64,000 bases of DNA, from NCBI RefSeq assembly GCF_014633365.1, contig NC_068344.1:31065170-31129169 (forward strand). The letters run 5' to 3'. Below are positions 46,302 to 56,559 of the stretch, piece after piece. Made by a program: the position numbers and the translations under genes. The notes below the pieces were generated by a model. It was given only the letters and a program-made list of their open reading frames with translations, did not search any database and was not told the origin of the DNA. Source of the DNA: Diospyros lotus (lineage: Eukaryota; Streptophyta; Magnoliopsida; Ericales; Ebenaceae). Every line of letters begins with the position of its first letter. Within the stretch, counting starts at the first letter, position 1.

Positions 46302-46885
46302 GAAAATTCTATTCATAGCTCACACTATTTCTCTTCATCGCCACTTCGGTGAAAATTATCATCTTTGAAAAATTCTATTTTACCCTTTAGAGTCCCCCAT
46401 ATCCATAGCCATTCCTTTCCTTTTACTCTCCACAACCCACATAATCATCTCATTTGCTCCATCTCTCTCGTTACACTCATCTTTTTCTCTTTCTCACCCA
46501 TCTCTTCTTTTCTCTGTCTCTTGAATACACAAACACACACATATATATATATACACACAAACACATCTATTTATATATATATATATACACACACCTATAT
46601 ATATATATACACATGCAAGAGGTCATGTATTTTCATGCATGTGTATATATGTATATATATATATGTGTGTGTGTATTTGGGGGACAGATGGAGAGATGGG
46701 CTGAAAGAAAGATATTGGTGTAATGAGAGAGATAGAGCATATAGGTGGCTATGTGGGCTGTTGAGAGTAAAAGGAAATGAATGGTTGTGGCTATAAAGGG
46801 TAAAATAAGATTTTTGAATGATGTTAGTGAATTTTGGTGGGAGAGTGAGTGAAGAGCAATAGTGTGGGCTGTGAATAGAATTTTC
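46302..46885. mobile_element. Long-TIR MITE (584 bp)
   Basis: Arms GAAAATTCTATTCATAGCTC and GAAAATTCTATTCACAGCCC (reversed right arm) are inverted repeats for about 110 bp with gaps. The middle is (TA)(CA)n microsatellite. The flanks TTTGGCATA and TTTGACTTA are similar at 7 of 9 positions. Confidence 0.62.
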
Positions 46886-47474
46886 GTTTGACTTAAGCTT
46901 AAATCATGGAGAACAAATGTGAATGGAGAGCTTGGATATAATGAGGCTAAAGTTTTTGTTCTAAAAAAGAATGGAGTTAGGTCGTAGATTTACTCTTTAA
47001 AGGTGTTGCCTCGGTGACCAATTGAAGGGAGAAAAACCGATTAGAGATTTTAAAAAAAAAAATGTAAATGAAATTTGAAGAAAATTTATTTAAAAATAAG
47101 GATATTTTGATTATTTTTTAATATTTAACGGGATTAATTATAATGTGGGAGAAATTATAATATTATATTAAAATTTTAAAAATATTCTCTGTATTTTTTA
47201 AATGTAAATATAAAAATATTTTTTATATTATAATTATCTTAAATAAGTAAGATATTGTTTCAATTACGTTAAAAATATTACATTAAATCTGATCAGTACC
47301 GCATCAAAGGTTCCCAGACCAAAGATGATAAAACGGAGAAATCAGATTGCTTTAAATTCTGTAATTGGAAAATTCAAGTGCCCGATTGTGCAATGACTGA
47401 AATGCCCTTCGAATTCGTGAGTAATCCACCTCACCTGCAGGACAAAAAGGGGAATCAGACCATAAAGGGGGGCA

Positions 47475-47527
47475 CTATAGATAGAGTCGAGCAGCTAGGG
47501 TTTTCGGTATCTCATTAGTTTAAGAAT
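47475..47527 (+). promoter_or_regulatory. Telo-box promoter before alpha-C/beta-3, copy 1
   Basis: TAGGGTTT (telo-box) at 47496-47503, 25 bp before the alpha start, in AGCAGCTAGGGTTTTCGGTA context. The TATA-like run seen in copy 2 is CACTATAGATAGAG here. Telo-boxes are typical of plant snoRNA and ribosomal protein gene promoters. Confidence 0.5.
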
Positions 47528-47651
47528 GAGGCTCGCACGGAGAGCTGGGAATTTCGGAGGGTTGTTGCCCCTCTCTGTAGATGATGATCGTCTGACTCGT
47601 CGGAATGGTCGTCGGAGAGCCGATGATTTCCCAACAAACGAATCAACAGCC
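47528..47651 (+). ncRNA. Alpha element, class C
   Basis: GAGGCTCGCACGGAGAGCTGGG, GGGTTGTTGCCCCTCTCTG, GGCTC pairs with GAGCC-like AGAGCC, CGATGATTTCC, tail CAACAGCCC. The closest alpha to a consensus in its class, with the copy at 52503. Confidence 0.5.
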
Positions 47652-47778
47652 CTCTTCGTACATATATATATATATATTGACACACACACACACGTACGAA
47701 CTCTCTGTCTCAGGCCTGTTTGGCATCGCTCTCTCTCTCTCTCTCTCGCTCTCGCTCTCTCTGCGTCTGTCTGTTTAA

Positions 47779-47937
47779 GGAGGCTGTGATGATGTTTTGC
47801 GGGAAAATCAGGCACGCGAGATGCTGAATCCTGGCGGGGCAACTCAGTCGGCAGCGAGTCGTTCGTCTCGTGGCCGTTGTTTCTGCAGCCATGGCCGGCG
47901 TCTTCGCGTGCCTGAAAATAGGCGAACCTGAGCCTCC
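47779..47937 (+). ncRNA. Beta-3 element, box C/D-like
   Basis: Terminal stem GGAGGC/GCCTCC, C box GTGATGA at 47786-47792, D box CTGA at 47928-47931, a perfect 12-bp inner stem TCAGGCACGCGA/TCGCGTGCCTGA, core CCTGGCGGGGCAACTCAGTC. About 159 nt. This and 52744 look the most intact. Confidence 0.6.
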
Positions 47938-48068
47938 TGTCTTCTGTCTACCTAAATTTTTTCTTGTGGTTCTCGAATTGTGCGTGATGATTTTCGCTGA
48001 GGATCTCTGTTCTTGAGAAATAGGGTTTTCGCGCTTTGTTTGGAGTAGGGTCTTTGTCGCACTATCTT

Positions 48069-48108
48069 ATTATTATTATCATTATTATTATTATTATTAT
48101 TATTTTCC
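48069..48108. repeat. (ATT)n microsatellite
   Basis: About 13 ATT units with one interruption; a shorter version at 53037-53058 marks the duplicate unit. Confidence 0.9.
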
Positions 48109-48646
48109 AGAATGCCATCTAGTGAGAGCGGGTTCCTTCCATGGAGCCGGGTGCGACCAAGTTTATTTAGTTTTGATAAACATATAAATCTATTTTATTG
48201 TATGTATGATTTTTTTTTTTTATTATCGTTCTAGTATAGTTTTTGCCAATAGAATTTTTGATTTCGACTGAGAAGGTCACCGTCTGGTGCTGTATTAAAC
48301 TCGTGACTTCTTGATATTAATTTTAGCATATCTTATTCCCGACATAAGTTATCCCCCGGGAGGTTATTTATGACGTTTTCTGTTTGATCGCAAGGTGAAC
48401 TCTCTCTCCTTGCGAGGAAAAATAAAGCAGCATGAGATAAGAAAAACAGAAACTATAACTCTGTTTGGGTCTGATAATGGTTGTGGATTCGAATGTAACT
48501 TTGCCAATGAGACCTGGGACGAAACGCCGGGTTTCGCATGACCTACTGGACTTGCCCCAGGACGCCGGGTTAACCCGGCTCGGAATCGGAACCGACACTA
48601 CCGGGTCGAGATATAAAATGGCAGCCTGGGGTCGGGGGGGAAACCA

Positions 48647-48747
48647 AGAGAAGCTGGGGTTTGCGAGGGCCGTTGCCGCTCTCCGTGGAAGCTGATCTCT
48701 GTTTTCGCAGATTGATCGTCCCAGAGCCGATGATTCACCGTCTGAAA
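48647..48747 (+). pseudogene. Alpha element, class F, truncated at duplication joint
   Basis: AGAAGCTGGGGTTTGCGAGGG, CCGTTGCCGCTCTCCGTGG, CTCTGTTTTCGCAGATTG, AGAGCCGATGATTCACCG, then the sequence changes to the start of unit 2. The tail and the beta-1 partner are missing here but present at 53431. Confidence 0.45.
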
Positions 48748-49178
48748 AAAATAATTATTAATTATTTGAAAATATTTAATATGTTTGATAAAAAATAAAA
48801 TATGAGGCCAGTATTCTTTTCCCTCATTTAGGATTTGGAGACGAGTATGCCTGCAGGTTTATAAAAAAACCCAGATGATTAGGCCTGCCAATATCATTTC
48901 AATTCACATGCTCTGCTTTTGTAAATTTTCCTATTGTTTCTGCTATTTGGCAATATGCTCTAAGGAGATAGGTCTATTCTGGGTATTTCAGTGCTTTTAT
49001 CTGGAGGTCAGACTTCAAACTTAGCTTGGTGCACGGAATGTTGGTGTCACCATATTCTGTGAAGTTTTTGTTTTTCTTTACTATATTGGATAATCGAAGA
49101 TGAAGAAACAATCAACCAGGGCACAAGCTGGTCTTGAATCCAACTTAAATTTGGCCCTTGAGGGATTGAAATCAGACC

Positions 49179-49281
49179 GAGGCACAGAGAGCCGGGGAGT
49201 CTCCAAGGCTGGTCCCTCTCTGCGAAGATCTCTAATATGAGATTTGGATGATTTTGTTGGCCGTTAATGAAACCAACAGAC
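49179..49281 (+). ncRNA. Alpha element, class G (duplicate)
   Basis: Nearly identical to 44046-44148: GAGGCACAGAGAGCCGGG, CCAAGGCTGGTCCCTCTCTG, tail CCAACAGACC. Confidence 0.38.
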
Positions 49282-49392
49282 CTGTGTGTAAGTTTACATA
49301 TCTATTCTGGTATAAGCAAACACCCATTTTGTTGTTATCTCTGGGTAATGCATTGTGGCTTTGCTGCTACTCTGTTCTTTCTTTCATTTTTT

Positions 49393-51343
49393 GGGGTTGT
49401 GATGATAAATTTTGGGTTTAGACCATTTCTCTTAAAGTAAAGTAAGATCGTTGCGAGATAAGTAGCGTAGTTTAAAAATTTGAACTTTATCCCAATTTCG
49501 GCGATTGGATCAACATCGAAATCAAATAATTATATATATAATAAAATAAATCTAACCTTTAGATTTTAGAGTGTTCGTGGATTTGCGTCGTTTAAGCATT
49601 CAACTTTTAACTTGTGATACGTGGTACACGTTCGTTGGTAAGGAGAGCAAAATATGAGTGTTAGCTCTTTCCCTTAATAAGGCTTGTGAATAGACGGAAA
49701 AAGAAGATTTTTTCAACTCTTGAAAACTATAAAATAAAAGTTTAATTTGGGCATTCCATAAAAGAGTATTTATAGAGAAGTAACCTTTTAGAATTTTCTA
49801 AACTCTAATGGATATGGATTGGCCAATTTATCTTAGTCTAATTAGAATTTTAAGTGAGTCAAATCTATTTATTAAATATTTGGTTCAAATTTAATTTAAG
49901 TATAAATATTTAATTTAATTCAAATATTAATTTAATTTAATATTTAGTTCAAATACTTTATTTATTTAGCATAAGTATTAAATTAAACTCAAATTATTAA
50001 ATTAATTTTTTTTAATTTAATCAATTATCATTTTAAGAAACTTTTTTTTATATAACAACATTTCATCATGTCGACGTCATTACGTTTATTTATTTTTTTT
50101 TTTTCGTGAAAATCTACGACGGCATAATTTCTTATCGAAGTATTTCATTTAATCATACGTCCGCTCTCCTGGTTTAAGTCAAGGACTGTACCTTTTGTGT
50201 ATGATTCATTAGGCTTCCAAATATGTTGATAATGTGTTGATACGAACCCATAAGACAAGATTGGCTTCTAACAAGGCGTCACGCCTATCCGATGATTCAG
50301 AAGGATTCATAATTCACAAATAGCTTTTCACAAGCATGGTTACCGAGTATTTTAATCATCTCGTTAATGTATTTTATGTGATCTCAAGTCTAGTAATGTG
50401 TTGCTTGATTACGATTACGTGAGTTTTTTTCGATTATTCGGATATCTTCATTTAATAGAAAGTGAATCAATAACTCCTTATTGATCTCTTTCTGTATAGT
50501 CATGGATTTAAAGTGAATATATACCGAATGCGCTTTAAATACATCATCATTTATCAAGGAATAAACAAGTTCCATCTTGGTTATGCACCCATCTCCATAA
50601 GCCTCACAATATGCCCAACGATCACCCACGTGCATCATTTGTTTAGGTCAATCGAAACGATGTCAAAGCATATTGGTCTTCTTATGAGATGATTGTGACA
50701 ACCTTAGGTCCAAGAATTAGTTACACCTATCTCGTATGAGAATTACATCAACATATAAGCAAAATAAATTTTCATGGCGAGTTATGTTCAGTGACATATT
50801 CTCCGACATTGGTCACCTACGTACTTGTCTAGGCATCTCCATGCCTATGAGTATGAGACCCTATTGCTATCACATAACAAAAACATAACACATACAAGTT
50901 TTATCACAATTGTCAATGTTCATTCTTGACATTGCAACGACTTGTGACATTTAATGATGTCTAAAAACTATTATGTATCATCTCACATCTTTATAGATTA
51001 ATCACAATATACATCACAAGAACTTCTATATAGTTTCATTCGGTTATTATAATAATAACAAGAAACTAATAGAACGATTTCTTTTGAAATTAAATAACTT
51101 TTATTCAATAATAAATATGATTACAAATATCAGTGTACAATTTGCTTAATCTGATTAAGTTTAGAGTACCTACACTAATACTTTCGGGGAGATTCCACCT
51201 GATCCCTAGCGGGGCAACCTCAATAGCCATTGAATGGGGGCTCTGTTCTCCTCTCTCAATTGGCAACCAAACCAATGCTTCCAACCACGGCAAGGGTGGC
51301 CTACCCTCTCGGCCTTCCTGATCTGAATTGGATCTCAGCCTCC
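49393..51343 (+). pseudogene. Beta-1 element split by an insertion
   Basis: C box GTGATGA at 49399-49405 and about 30 more bases, then the insertion 49434-51184, then GGAGATTCCACCTGATCCCT through AGCGGGGCAACC to CTCAGCCTCC at 51343. Confidence 0.6.
49434..51184 (-). mobile_element. 1.75-kb insertion, possibly a solo LTR
   Basis: Replaces about two bases of the beta-1 element relative to unit 1. AT-rich, no domain. Reversed, it shows AATAAA-type signals near its end and a TGTCACAAGTCGTTGCAATG segment of the kind seen in plant LTRs. Borders TAAAGTA and TACTTT are weakly inverted; no target duplication could be defined. The ORF at 50390-50638 (minus) has no recognisable family. Confidence 0.45.
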
Positions 51344-51469
51344 ACATAAGCTCTTGAAGAGCAGTAGAGCTTGTAAACTGCGATGATTTTAGCTTTTAAA
51401 AGCCAAAGGGGCTGTAATTCCCTCCCAAACAATCCTTGATGAAAGATTGTGATTCTAGAGTACACACAA

Positions 51470-51535
51470 GGCTCGACATGGTGTGCGGTTGCCGGTCTTC
51501 TCATTTTACCAATCAGAATAGTTCTGAGGCCCAAT
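51470..51535 (+). pseudogene. Alpha-E/beta-2 deletion fusion, duplicate
   Basis: Same joint as 44579-44650 (GGCTCGACATG|GTGTGCGGTTGCCGGTCTTC), so the deletion happened before the segmental duplication. Confidence 0.6.
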
Positions 51536-52446
51536 ATCCGTCCCCCATGTATGGATCTTCCGTCTGATACATGCTCTTGTCTCTAATATTTTTTAAAAGT
51601 TGGCTTAAGCTTAAATCATAGAGAACAAATGGGGCGGCTATATGGAGAGCTTGGATATAATGAGGCTAAATTTTTTGTTATAAAAAGAATGGAATTGGTC
51701 GTAGATTTCCCCACTCTCTCTGTTATTCGGAAAATGAAGGGAAATAAAAAAAAAAAAATGAACTGATTGGACTGAACCTAGTTCACCGTTGCATATTGCA
51801 ATGAACTCAGGTGTGTTTGCTGTAGTCAAGTTCATTGTCGACATGTAATGACAAAGAGAGAAGAAAAAAAGAGAAACCAAGAAAAAAAGAATAAGAAGAT
51901 TGAGAATAAGGGCTCCAAAACTCAATAAGAACAAGAAGAAAGAAAAAGAAAGAAATTCACCCTTTCAAGATGTTGCCTCGCTGACCATTTGAAGAGAGAA
52001 AAACAGATGAGAGATTTAAAAAAAAAGAAAAAAAAAAAGAAAAATGTAAATGAAATTTGAAGAAAATTTATTTAAAAATAAGAATATTTTGATTTTTTTA
52101 ATATTTAACGAGATTAATTATAATGTGGGAGAAATTATAATATTATTATATTAAAATTTTAAAAATATTCTCTGTATTTTTAAATATAAAAATATTTTTT
52201 ATAATTATAATTATCTTAAATAAATAAGATTTTTTTTCAATTACGTTAAAAATATTACATTAAATCTGATCGGTACCGCATCAAAGGTGGCAGACCAAAA
52301 ATGACAAAACGGAGAAATCAGATTGCTTTAAATTCTGCAATTGGAAAATTCAAGTGCCCGATTGTGCAATGACTGAAATGCCATTCGAATTCGTGAGTAA
52401 TCCACCTCACCTGCAGGGCAAAAAGGGGAATCAGACTATAAAGGGG

Positions 52447-52502
52447 GCACTATATATACAGTCGAGCAGCTAGGGTTTTCGATATCTCATTAGTTTAAGA
52501 AT
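52447..52502 (+). promoter_or_regulatory. TATA and telo-box promoter before alpha-C/beta-3, copy 2
   Basis: TATATATACA at 52451-52460 and TAGGGTTTTC at 52471-52480, ending 25 bp before the alpha start. The TATA-to-telo-box spacing and the position just upstream of the first element look like a Pol II snoRNA-cluster promoter. Confidence 0.52.
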
Positions 52503-52626
52503 GAGGCTCGCACGGAGAGCTGGGAATTTCGGAGGGTTGTTGCCCCTCTCTGTAGATGATGATCGTCTGACTCGTCGGAATGGTCGTCGGAGAGCCGATG
52601 ATTTCTCAACAAAGGAATCAACAGCC
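52503..52626 (+). ncRNA. Alpha element, class C
   Basis: Nearly identical to 47528-47651: same hairpin, AGAGCCGATGATTTCTC, tail CAACAGCCC. Confidence 0.5.
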
Positions 52627-52704
52627 CTCTTCATACATATATATATATATATACACACAAACACACACATATATGAACTCTCTGTCTCAGAGCCTGTTTG
52701 GCAT

Positions 52705-52740
<36 letters not shown>

Positions 52741-52743
52741 AAC

Positions 52744-52902
52744 GAGGCTGTGATGATGTTTTGCGGGAAAATCAGGCACGCGAGATGCTGAATCCTGGCG
52801 GGGCAACTCAGTCGGCAATGAGTCGTTTGTGTCTCGTGGCCGTTGTTTCTGCAGCCATGGCCGGCGTCTTCGCGTGCCTGAAATAGGCGAACCTGAGCCT
52901 CC
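52744..52902 (+). ncRNA. Beta-3 element, box C/D-like
   Basis: Terminal stem GAGGC/GCCTC, C box GTGATGA at 52750-52756, D box CTGA at 52893-52896, the 12-bp inner stem TCAGGCACGCGA/TCGCGTGCCTGA intact, core CCTGGCGGGGCAACTCAGTC. Confidence 0.6.
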
Positions 52903-53430
52903 TCTCTTCCATCTCTCTTACCTAATTTTTTTCTTGTGGTTCTCGAATTGTGCGTGATGATTTTCCCTGAGGATCTCTGTTCTTGAGAAATAGGGTTTTC
53001 GCGCTATGTTAGAAGTAGATCTTTGTCGCACTATCTTATTATTATTATTATTATTATTTTCCGGAATGCCATCTAGTCAGAGCAGGTTCATTCCATGGAG
53101 GTGGGTGCTATTAAGTTTATTTAGTTATGTTAGACATATAAATCTATCTTAATGTAATTATGATGTTTTCTGTTTGATCACAAGGTGAACTCTCCCTCCT
53201 TGTGAGGAAAATAAAGCAGCATGAGAAAAGAAAAACATAAACTATAACTCTCTTTGGGTCAGATAATGGTTGTGGATTCGAATGTAACCTTGACAATGAG
53301 ACCTGGGACGAAACGAAACGCCAGGTTTCGCATGACCTACTGGACTTGCCCCAGGACGCCGGGTTAACCCGGCCCGGAATCGAAACCGACACTACCTGGT
53401 CGAGATATATAAAATTGCAGGTGGGGTCGG

Positions 53431-53546
53431 GGGAGACCGAGAGCTCGGGTTTGCGAGGGCCGTTCCCGCTCTCTGTGGAAGCTGATCTCTATTCTCGCAG
53501 ATTGATCGTCCCAGAGCCGATCATTCACCGTCTGATACGAACTGCC
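53431..53546 (+). ncRNA. Alpha element, class F
   Basis: GAGAGCTCGGGTTTGCGAGGG, CCGTTCCCGCTCTCTGTGG, GCAGATTGATCG, AGAGCCGATCATTCACCG, tail GAACTGCCC. GTTGCCCC is altered to GTTCCCGC. Confidence 0.4.
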
Positions 53547-53663
53547 CTGTGTGTGTCTATCTATTTATATATATTCTATTATATAAACAAAGTCCCTTTG
53601 TGTTGATACCACTGGGCTTGTCATTCTGGCTTTGCTTCTTCTTCTTCTTCTTCACCATTCTTT

Positions 53664-53860
53664 CGAGGCAATAATGATAATAATTTCCTGGGTCCAGATC
53701 GTCATTTGCCGAAGGGATTCGACCCGGTTCTGGCGGGCAACCCGGAGGGCCATTGAAAGGGGTGTTCTGTTCTCCTCTCTCACTTGGCAACCGATCTTTG
53801 CAGCCACGTCAGGGCGATTTCTCTTCTAGGCCTACTGATCTAAACTAGATCTGAGCCTCC
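53664..53860 (+). ncRNA. Beta-1 element, C box altered
   Basis: Terminal stem GAGGC/GCCTC kept, C box position ATAATGATAA, D box CTGA at 53851-53854, core CTGGCGGGCAACCC, inner CAGATC/GATCT. Confidence 0.5.
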
Positions 53861-53898
53861 ATATGATGTAAGGAATGATTGCAACCCAGAAAACACAT

Positions 53899-54021
53899 GA
53901 GGTTGGACGCGGAGAGCTGGGAATTTGCAAGGGCCGTTGCCCCTCTCCATAGAAAGGGTTCTCTCTATACCCAGATTGATAGTCTGAGAATCGATGATTT
54001 TCTAAATCAAACTCGACAGCC
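53899..54021 (+). ncRNA. Alpha element, class E
   Basis: GAGGTTGGACGCGGAGAGCTG, GGGCCGTTGCCCCTCTCC. The closing helix is GGTT/AATC in place of GGCT/AGCC, a compensated change. CGATGATTTTC, tail TCGACAGCCC. Confidence 0.5.
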
Positions 54022-54039
54022 CTTTCTTGTAAGAGACGG

Positions 54040-54220
54040 GAAAAATTCCTTCTCTAAGGGCTGCCTCTGCGAACCCTTATCTTCATTCCCCCTTGCTGCC
54101 CGGTTGCTCAGTGCTCGATCCTTGTTTCCGTGTTTGGTGCCGCCGTTTCCGTGCAATACGAGTCATTGCTACCCCCTGCCACCGTCGATTCACAGAAACT
54201 CTGATTTCTCCGTTTATTCA
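54040..54220 (-). repeat. Repeat X, inverted and divergent copy 3
   Basis: Reversed it reads GTGAATCGACGGTGGCAGGG, CACGGAAACGGCGGCACCAA, CACTGAGCAACCGGGCAGCA and AAGGGTTCGCAGAGGCAGCC, matching 37405-37660. Confidence 0.65.
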
Positions 54221-54704
54221 GCTTAAAGGGGTATAATTTCTTTTCTTTTTCTTATTTTGTCTGTTTATTGGTCTTATTTCTGGTGATTCTCGTATTGCTT
54301 CGTTTTGACTTGAATGGGTTTTCTGCTAATGATTTTGCTTTCATTGTGATAATTTGACTGTGTTGTTGTAATCTTTCAGAGTGATGTGAACCTTTTCTTG
54401 CTAGGGTTGTTCATTCGTGTCACCCTAATTTTGAGGCTGCCTCTATTTGATCAAATAAACTCATCCAGAATTATTACAAACTGAATTATTGTTGGTTTCC
54501 TTAATTTGAAAGTAAAATTTGTCGGGTGGCAGTTAAGTAGAAACTTTTGTATTATATTTGATTATTTTGTTTCTTAATTATTGTTTGTTTTTAATTAGTA
54601 AATCTTGTTCATGGATGATAGAACTTAAGTTTATGTTTGTTTGAATGCATTATGGAATGTATGTTTATTTTTAGATTGAATAATTATTTTTTATATTAAA
54701 AGTT

Positions 54705-55279
54705 TGTTAGAATTTGTATTAGTATAGCTAATAGTTTCGGTAAAGGGCAGATTTGTCTGGAAATGTTTTTATTCTTATGTTTTATGTGTTTAGAATATAA
54801 CGGAAATATCTCTTAGGTTATTTCCGAGTAAGCCTTGTATTTCCTTTTATTGCATTTCAGTCCTTAAGTTGTAACCGCCTCTATCTTTTATAAATAGTGG
54901 CGGATAGGTTCTGTTGAGGATGAGAGAATCCTTTTGTTGTATTCGCACATAGGAGTTGGAGAATTGAGAGAGAGCTAATGCTCGGTCCTTGTATTATGAG
55001 AGAGGCTGTTGATTGTTAGCCTAAGTGTGTGCGAGGAAGAGATCATTAAGGACGAGCTGTATTCTTGTTTCTTTGATAGTGGATTCTGTCGGCATCATCT
55101 GGCAGTCTGGATGTAGGGCAACTTCTTGCTCGAACCAGGATAAGACTTCTTGTTCTTTTACTGCTGTTGCTTGTTATTCTGATCTGTTTTACATTTCTTT
55201 TGTTTCTATCTCTATCGGGTAAGAATTTGGGTGTGAGAGAGTGTTTTATTGTGTGAGGAATCAGATCCAAGACTCAACA
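54705..55279. mobile_element. Solo LTR (575 bp), copia type
   Basis: Begins TGTTAGAATTTGTATTAG and ends AGACTCAACA, with an exact 5-bp target duplication AAGTT (54700-54704 and 55280-55284). A TATA box TTTTATAAATAGTGG is near 54888. There is no internal retroelement sequence, so it is a solo LTR from unequal recombination. Inner sequence is unlike the copia-1 and copia-2 LTRs. Confidence 0.85.
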
Positions 55280-55576
55280 AAGTTATATTTATAAAACTCT
55301 CCTTATATTTTTTTATTTATTCCTTTTCATTTTCTACTTTTTAAAAAAAATATTGCTTTCTCAATTCTGTTTCTGTGCAACCTAATTTGGGTGCCTGAAT
55401 TATCAGGGGTAAGCAAGAAAAAATCAAGCCGCTTGAACGTCCAAAATGAGCATTGCTTGGGCCACACCTCTAGTATATATAATTTATGCATATGTATGCG
55501 TATACATATAATACTGCCTTGCTGCTTTGTCGCCATCACCATCTTCTCCATCTCCTTCTCCAAGTTCCATATTATG

Positions 55577-55888
55577 AAGAGGCCGTGATGATTGCCCCTA
55601 GGGCTTAGGTCGAGTGGTTGGATGAGAAATATGTTGGTGTCAATCAGATGGGTTGCGAGTTCGATTATAGCGGGTAAGGGCCAAAGGCTCATCCCGAGGG
55701 TTGCATGAGGGCAATCATCCCAAGATGCTGTGATGATCAATTTTATGAGTCCAGATCAGGTGTTGGGCCAGCCTGATCCATTTCTTGGCGGGGCAACCCA
55801 GATGGTCCGGGCGGGCAACTGGTGTTTGCAGCCACAGTGGGGGGTTGCCGGTCTGCTCAATTTACCGATCTGGTTAGATCTGAGTCTT
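55577..55888 (+). ncRNA. Beta-2 element interrupted by a SINE at the C box
   Basis: GAAGAGGCC then GTGATGAT (55585-55592), SINE, GTGATGAT again (55730-55737), TTTTATGAGTCCAGATCAGG, core TTGGCGGGGCAACCC, D box CTGA at 55880-55883, GTCTT closing stem. Without the SINE this is an ordinary beta-2 of about 175 nt. Confidence 0.55.
55593..55729 (+). mobile_element. tRNA-derived SINE (137 bp)
   Basis: A-box-like TTAGGTCGAGTGG near 55605 and B-box-like GCGAGTTCGATTA near 55654 give internal Pol III promoter spacing. Flanked by an exact 8-bp duplication GTGATGAT, which is the C box itself. Confidence 0.72.
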
Positions 55889-56077
55889 AATTTCCTTCAT
55901 CAACCCCACAGTGAGATAAAGGCTGGATATGTTGTTGTATACATAGATTTGCTAATCTTTTCTTTGTAGTCCTTGCTGCTTCTGATGCTGATGGTGCAGA
56001 TATAAAAGGTTGAAGCTAAGCCAAACACCCTATGAGGCTTGTAAAGTTGCTTCCTTTCTGCTGGAGATGAAAGAAAT

Positions 56078-56173
56078 GAGGCAAAGCGTTGGGATGTTTC
56101 TGAGGGTTGTTTCCCATCTGTTCTCGCCAATAAGCCAGTGATTTCATCTCCCCTCTCCAATAAACCAACAGCC
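56078..56173 (+). ncRNA. Alpha element, class D/H
   Basis: GAGGCAAAGCGTTGGGATGTTTC, GGGTTGTTTCCCATCTG, TAAGCCAGTGATTTCATC, tail CCAACAGCC. GTTGCCCC is altered to GTTTCCCA. Confidence 0.4.
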
Positions 56174-56250
56174 TTCTGTGTGTATGTATTGGTGAAGCAT
56201 TCTGTCTTTGCTGCTGCTGCTTCATCCTCATCATTACCATCGTGCCCTTT

Positions 56251-56432
56251 AGAGGCTGTGATGATAAATATTCTGGGTCCAGGTCTGTTGTCAATGGGAT
56301 TCCCACCCAGTTCCTGGCGGGGCAACCCAGATAGCCAGCGTCATTGAGGGTTATATTCACTCTGATTAGGCAATTGGTGTTTGCAGCCATTGGCAGTTGT
56401 GGCTTCCCTTCCAAGCCTTCTGTTCCAGAGCC
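56251..56432 (+). ncRNA. Beta-1 element, D box lost
   Basis: AGAGGCTGTGATGATAAAT with C box at 56258-56264, core CCTGGCGGGGCAACCC, GGTGTTTGCAGCCATTGGC. The 3' end reads TCCAGAGCCC instead of the CTGA-containing end. Confidence 0.42.
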
Positions 56433-56559
56433 CATATGTTTTATTTATGGTTGTGATAATGGAAGGTTTTCACCTAACCTCAGGGATTCTGTGTGTAATT
56501 TACCCTTTTAAATCAAAACAACCAATTGTAGTTTACAGTATCCCATTTGTTTAAGAATT

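Larger units (their letters stand above)
43625..48747 (+). repeat. Tandem segmental duplication, unit 1
   Basis: Matches unit 2 (48752-53546) in blocks: 43625-44735, 46893-47940 and 48360-48740. Between 44740 and 46892 it carries about 2.15 kb absent from unit 2. Confidence 0.8.
48752..53546 (+). repeat. Tandem segmental duplication, unit 2
   Basis: Repeats unit 1 from AATTATTTGAAAATATTTAA onward. It lacks the 44.74-46.89 kb block and carries its own 1.75-kb insertion at 49434-51184. Confidence 0.8.

Noticed and set aside
45120..46796. Many ORFs of Tyr/Ile/Thr/His/Val repeats
   Set aside because: Products of (TA)n, (CA)n and (GT)n microsatellites open in several frames.
48360..48640. tRNA-like sequence (GGATTCGAAT) upstream of alpha-F at 48.5 and 53.3 kb
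   Set aside because: No matching A box or cloverleaf; no tRNA gene can be supported anywhere in the window.
50390..50638. 82-aa minus-strand ORF (MMHVGDRWAYCEAYGDGCITK...)
   Set aside because: Lies inside the 1.75-kb insertion, has no recognised family and no second coding signal.
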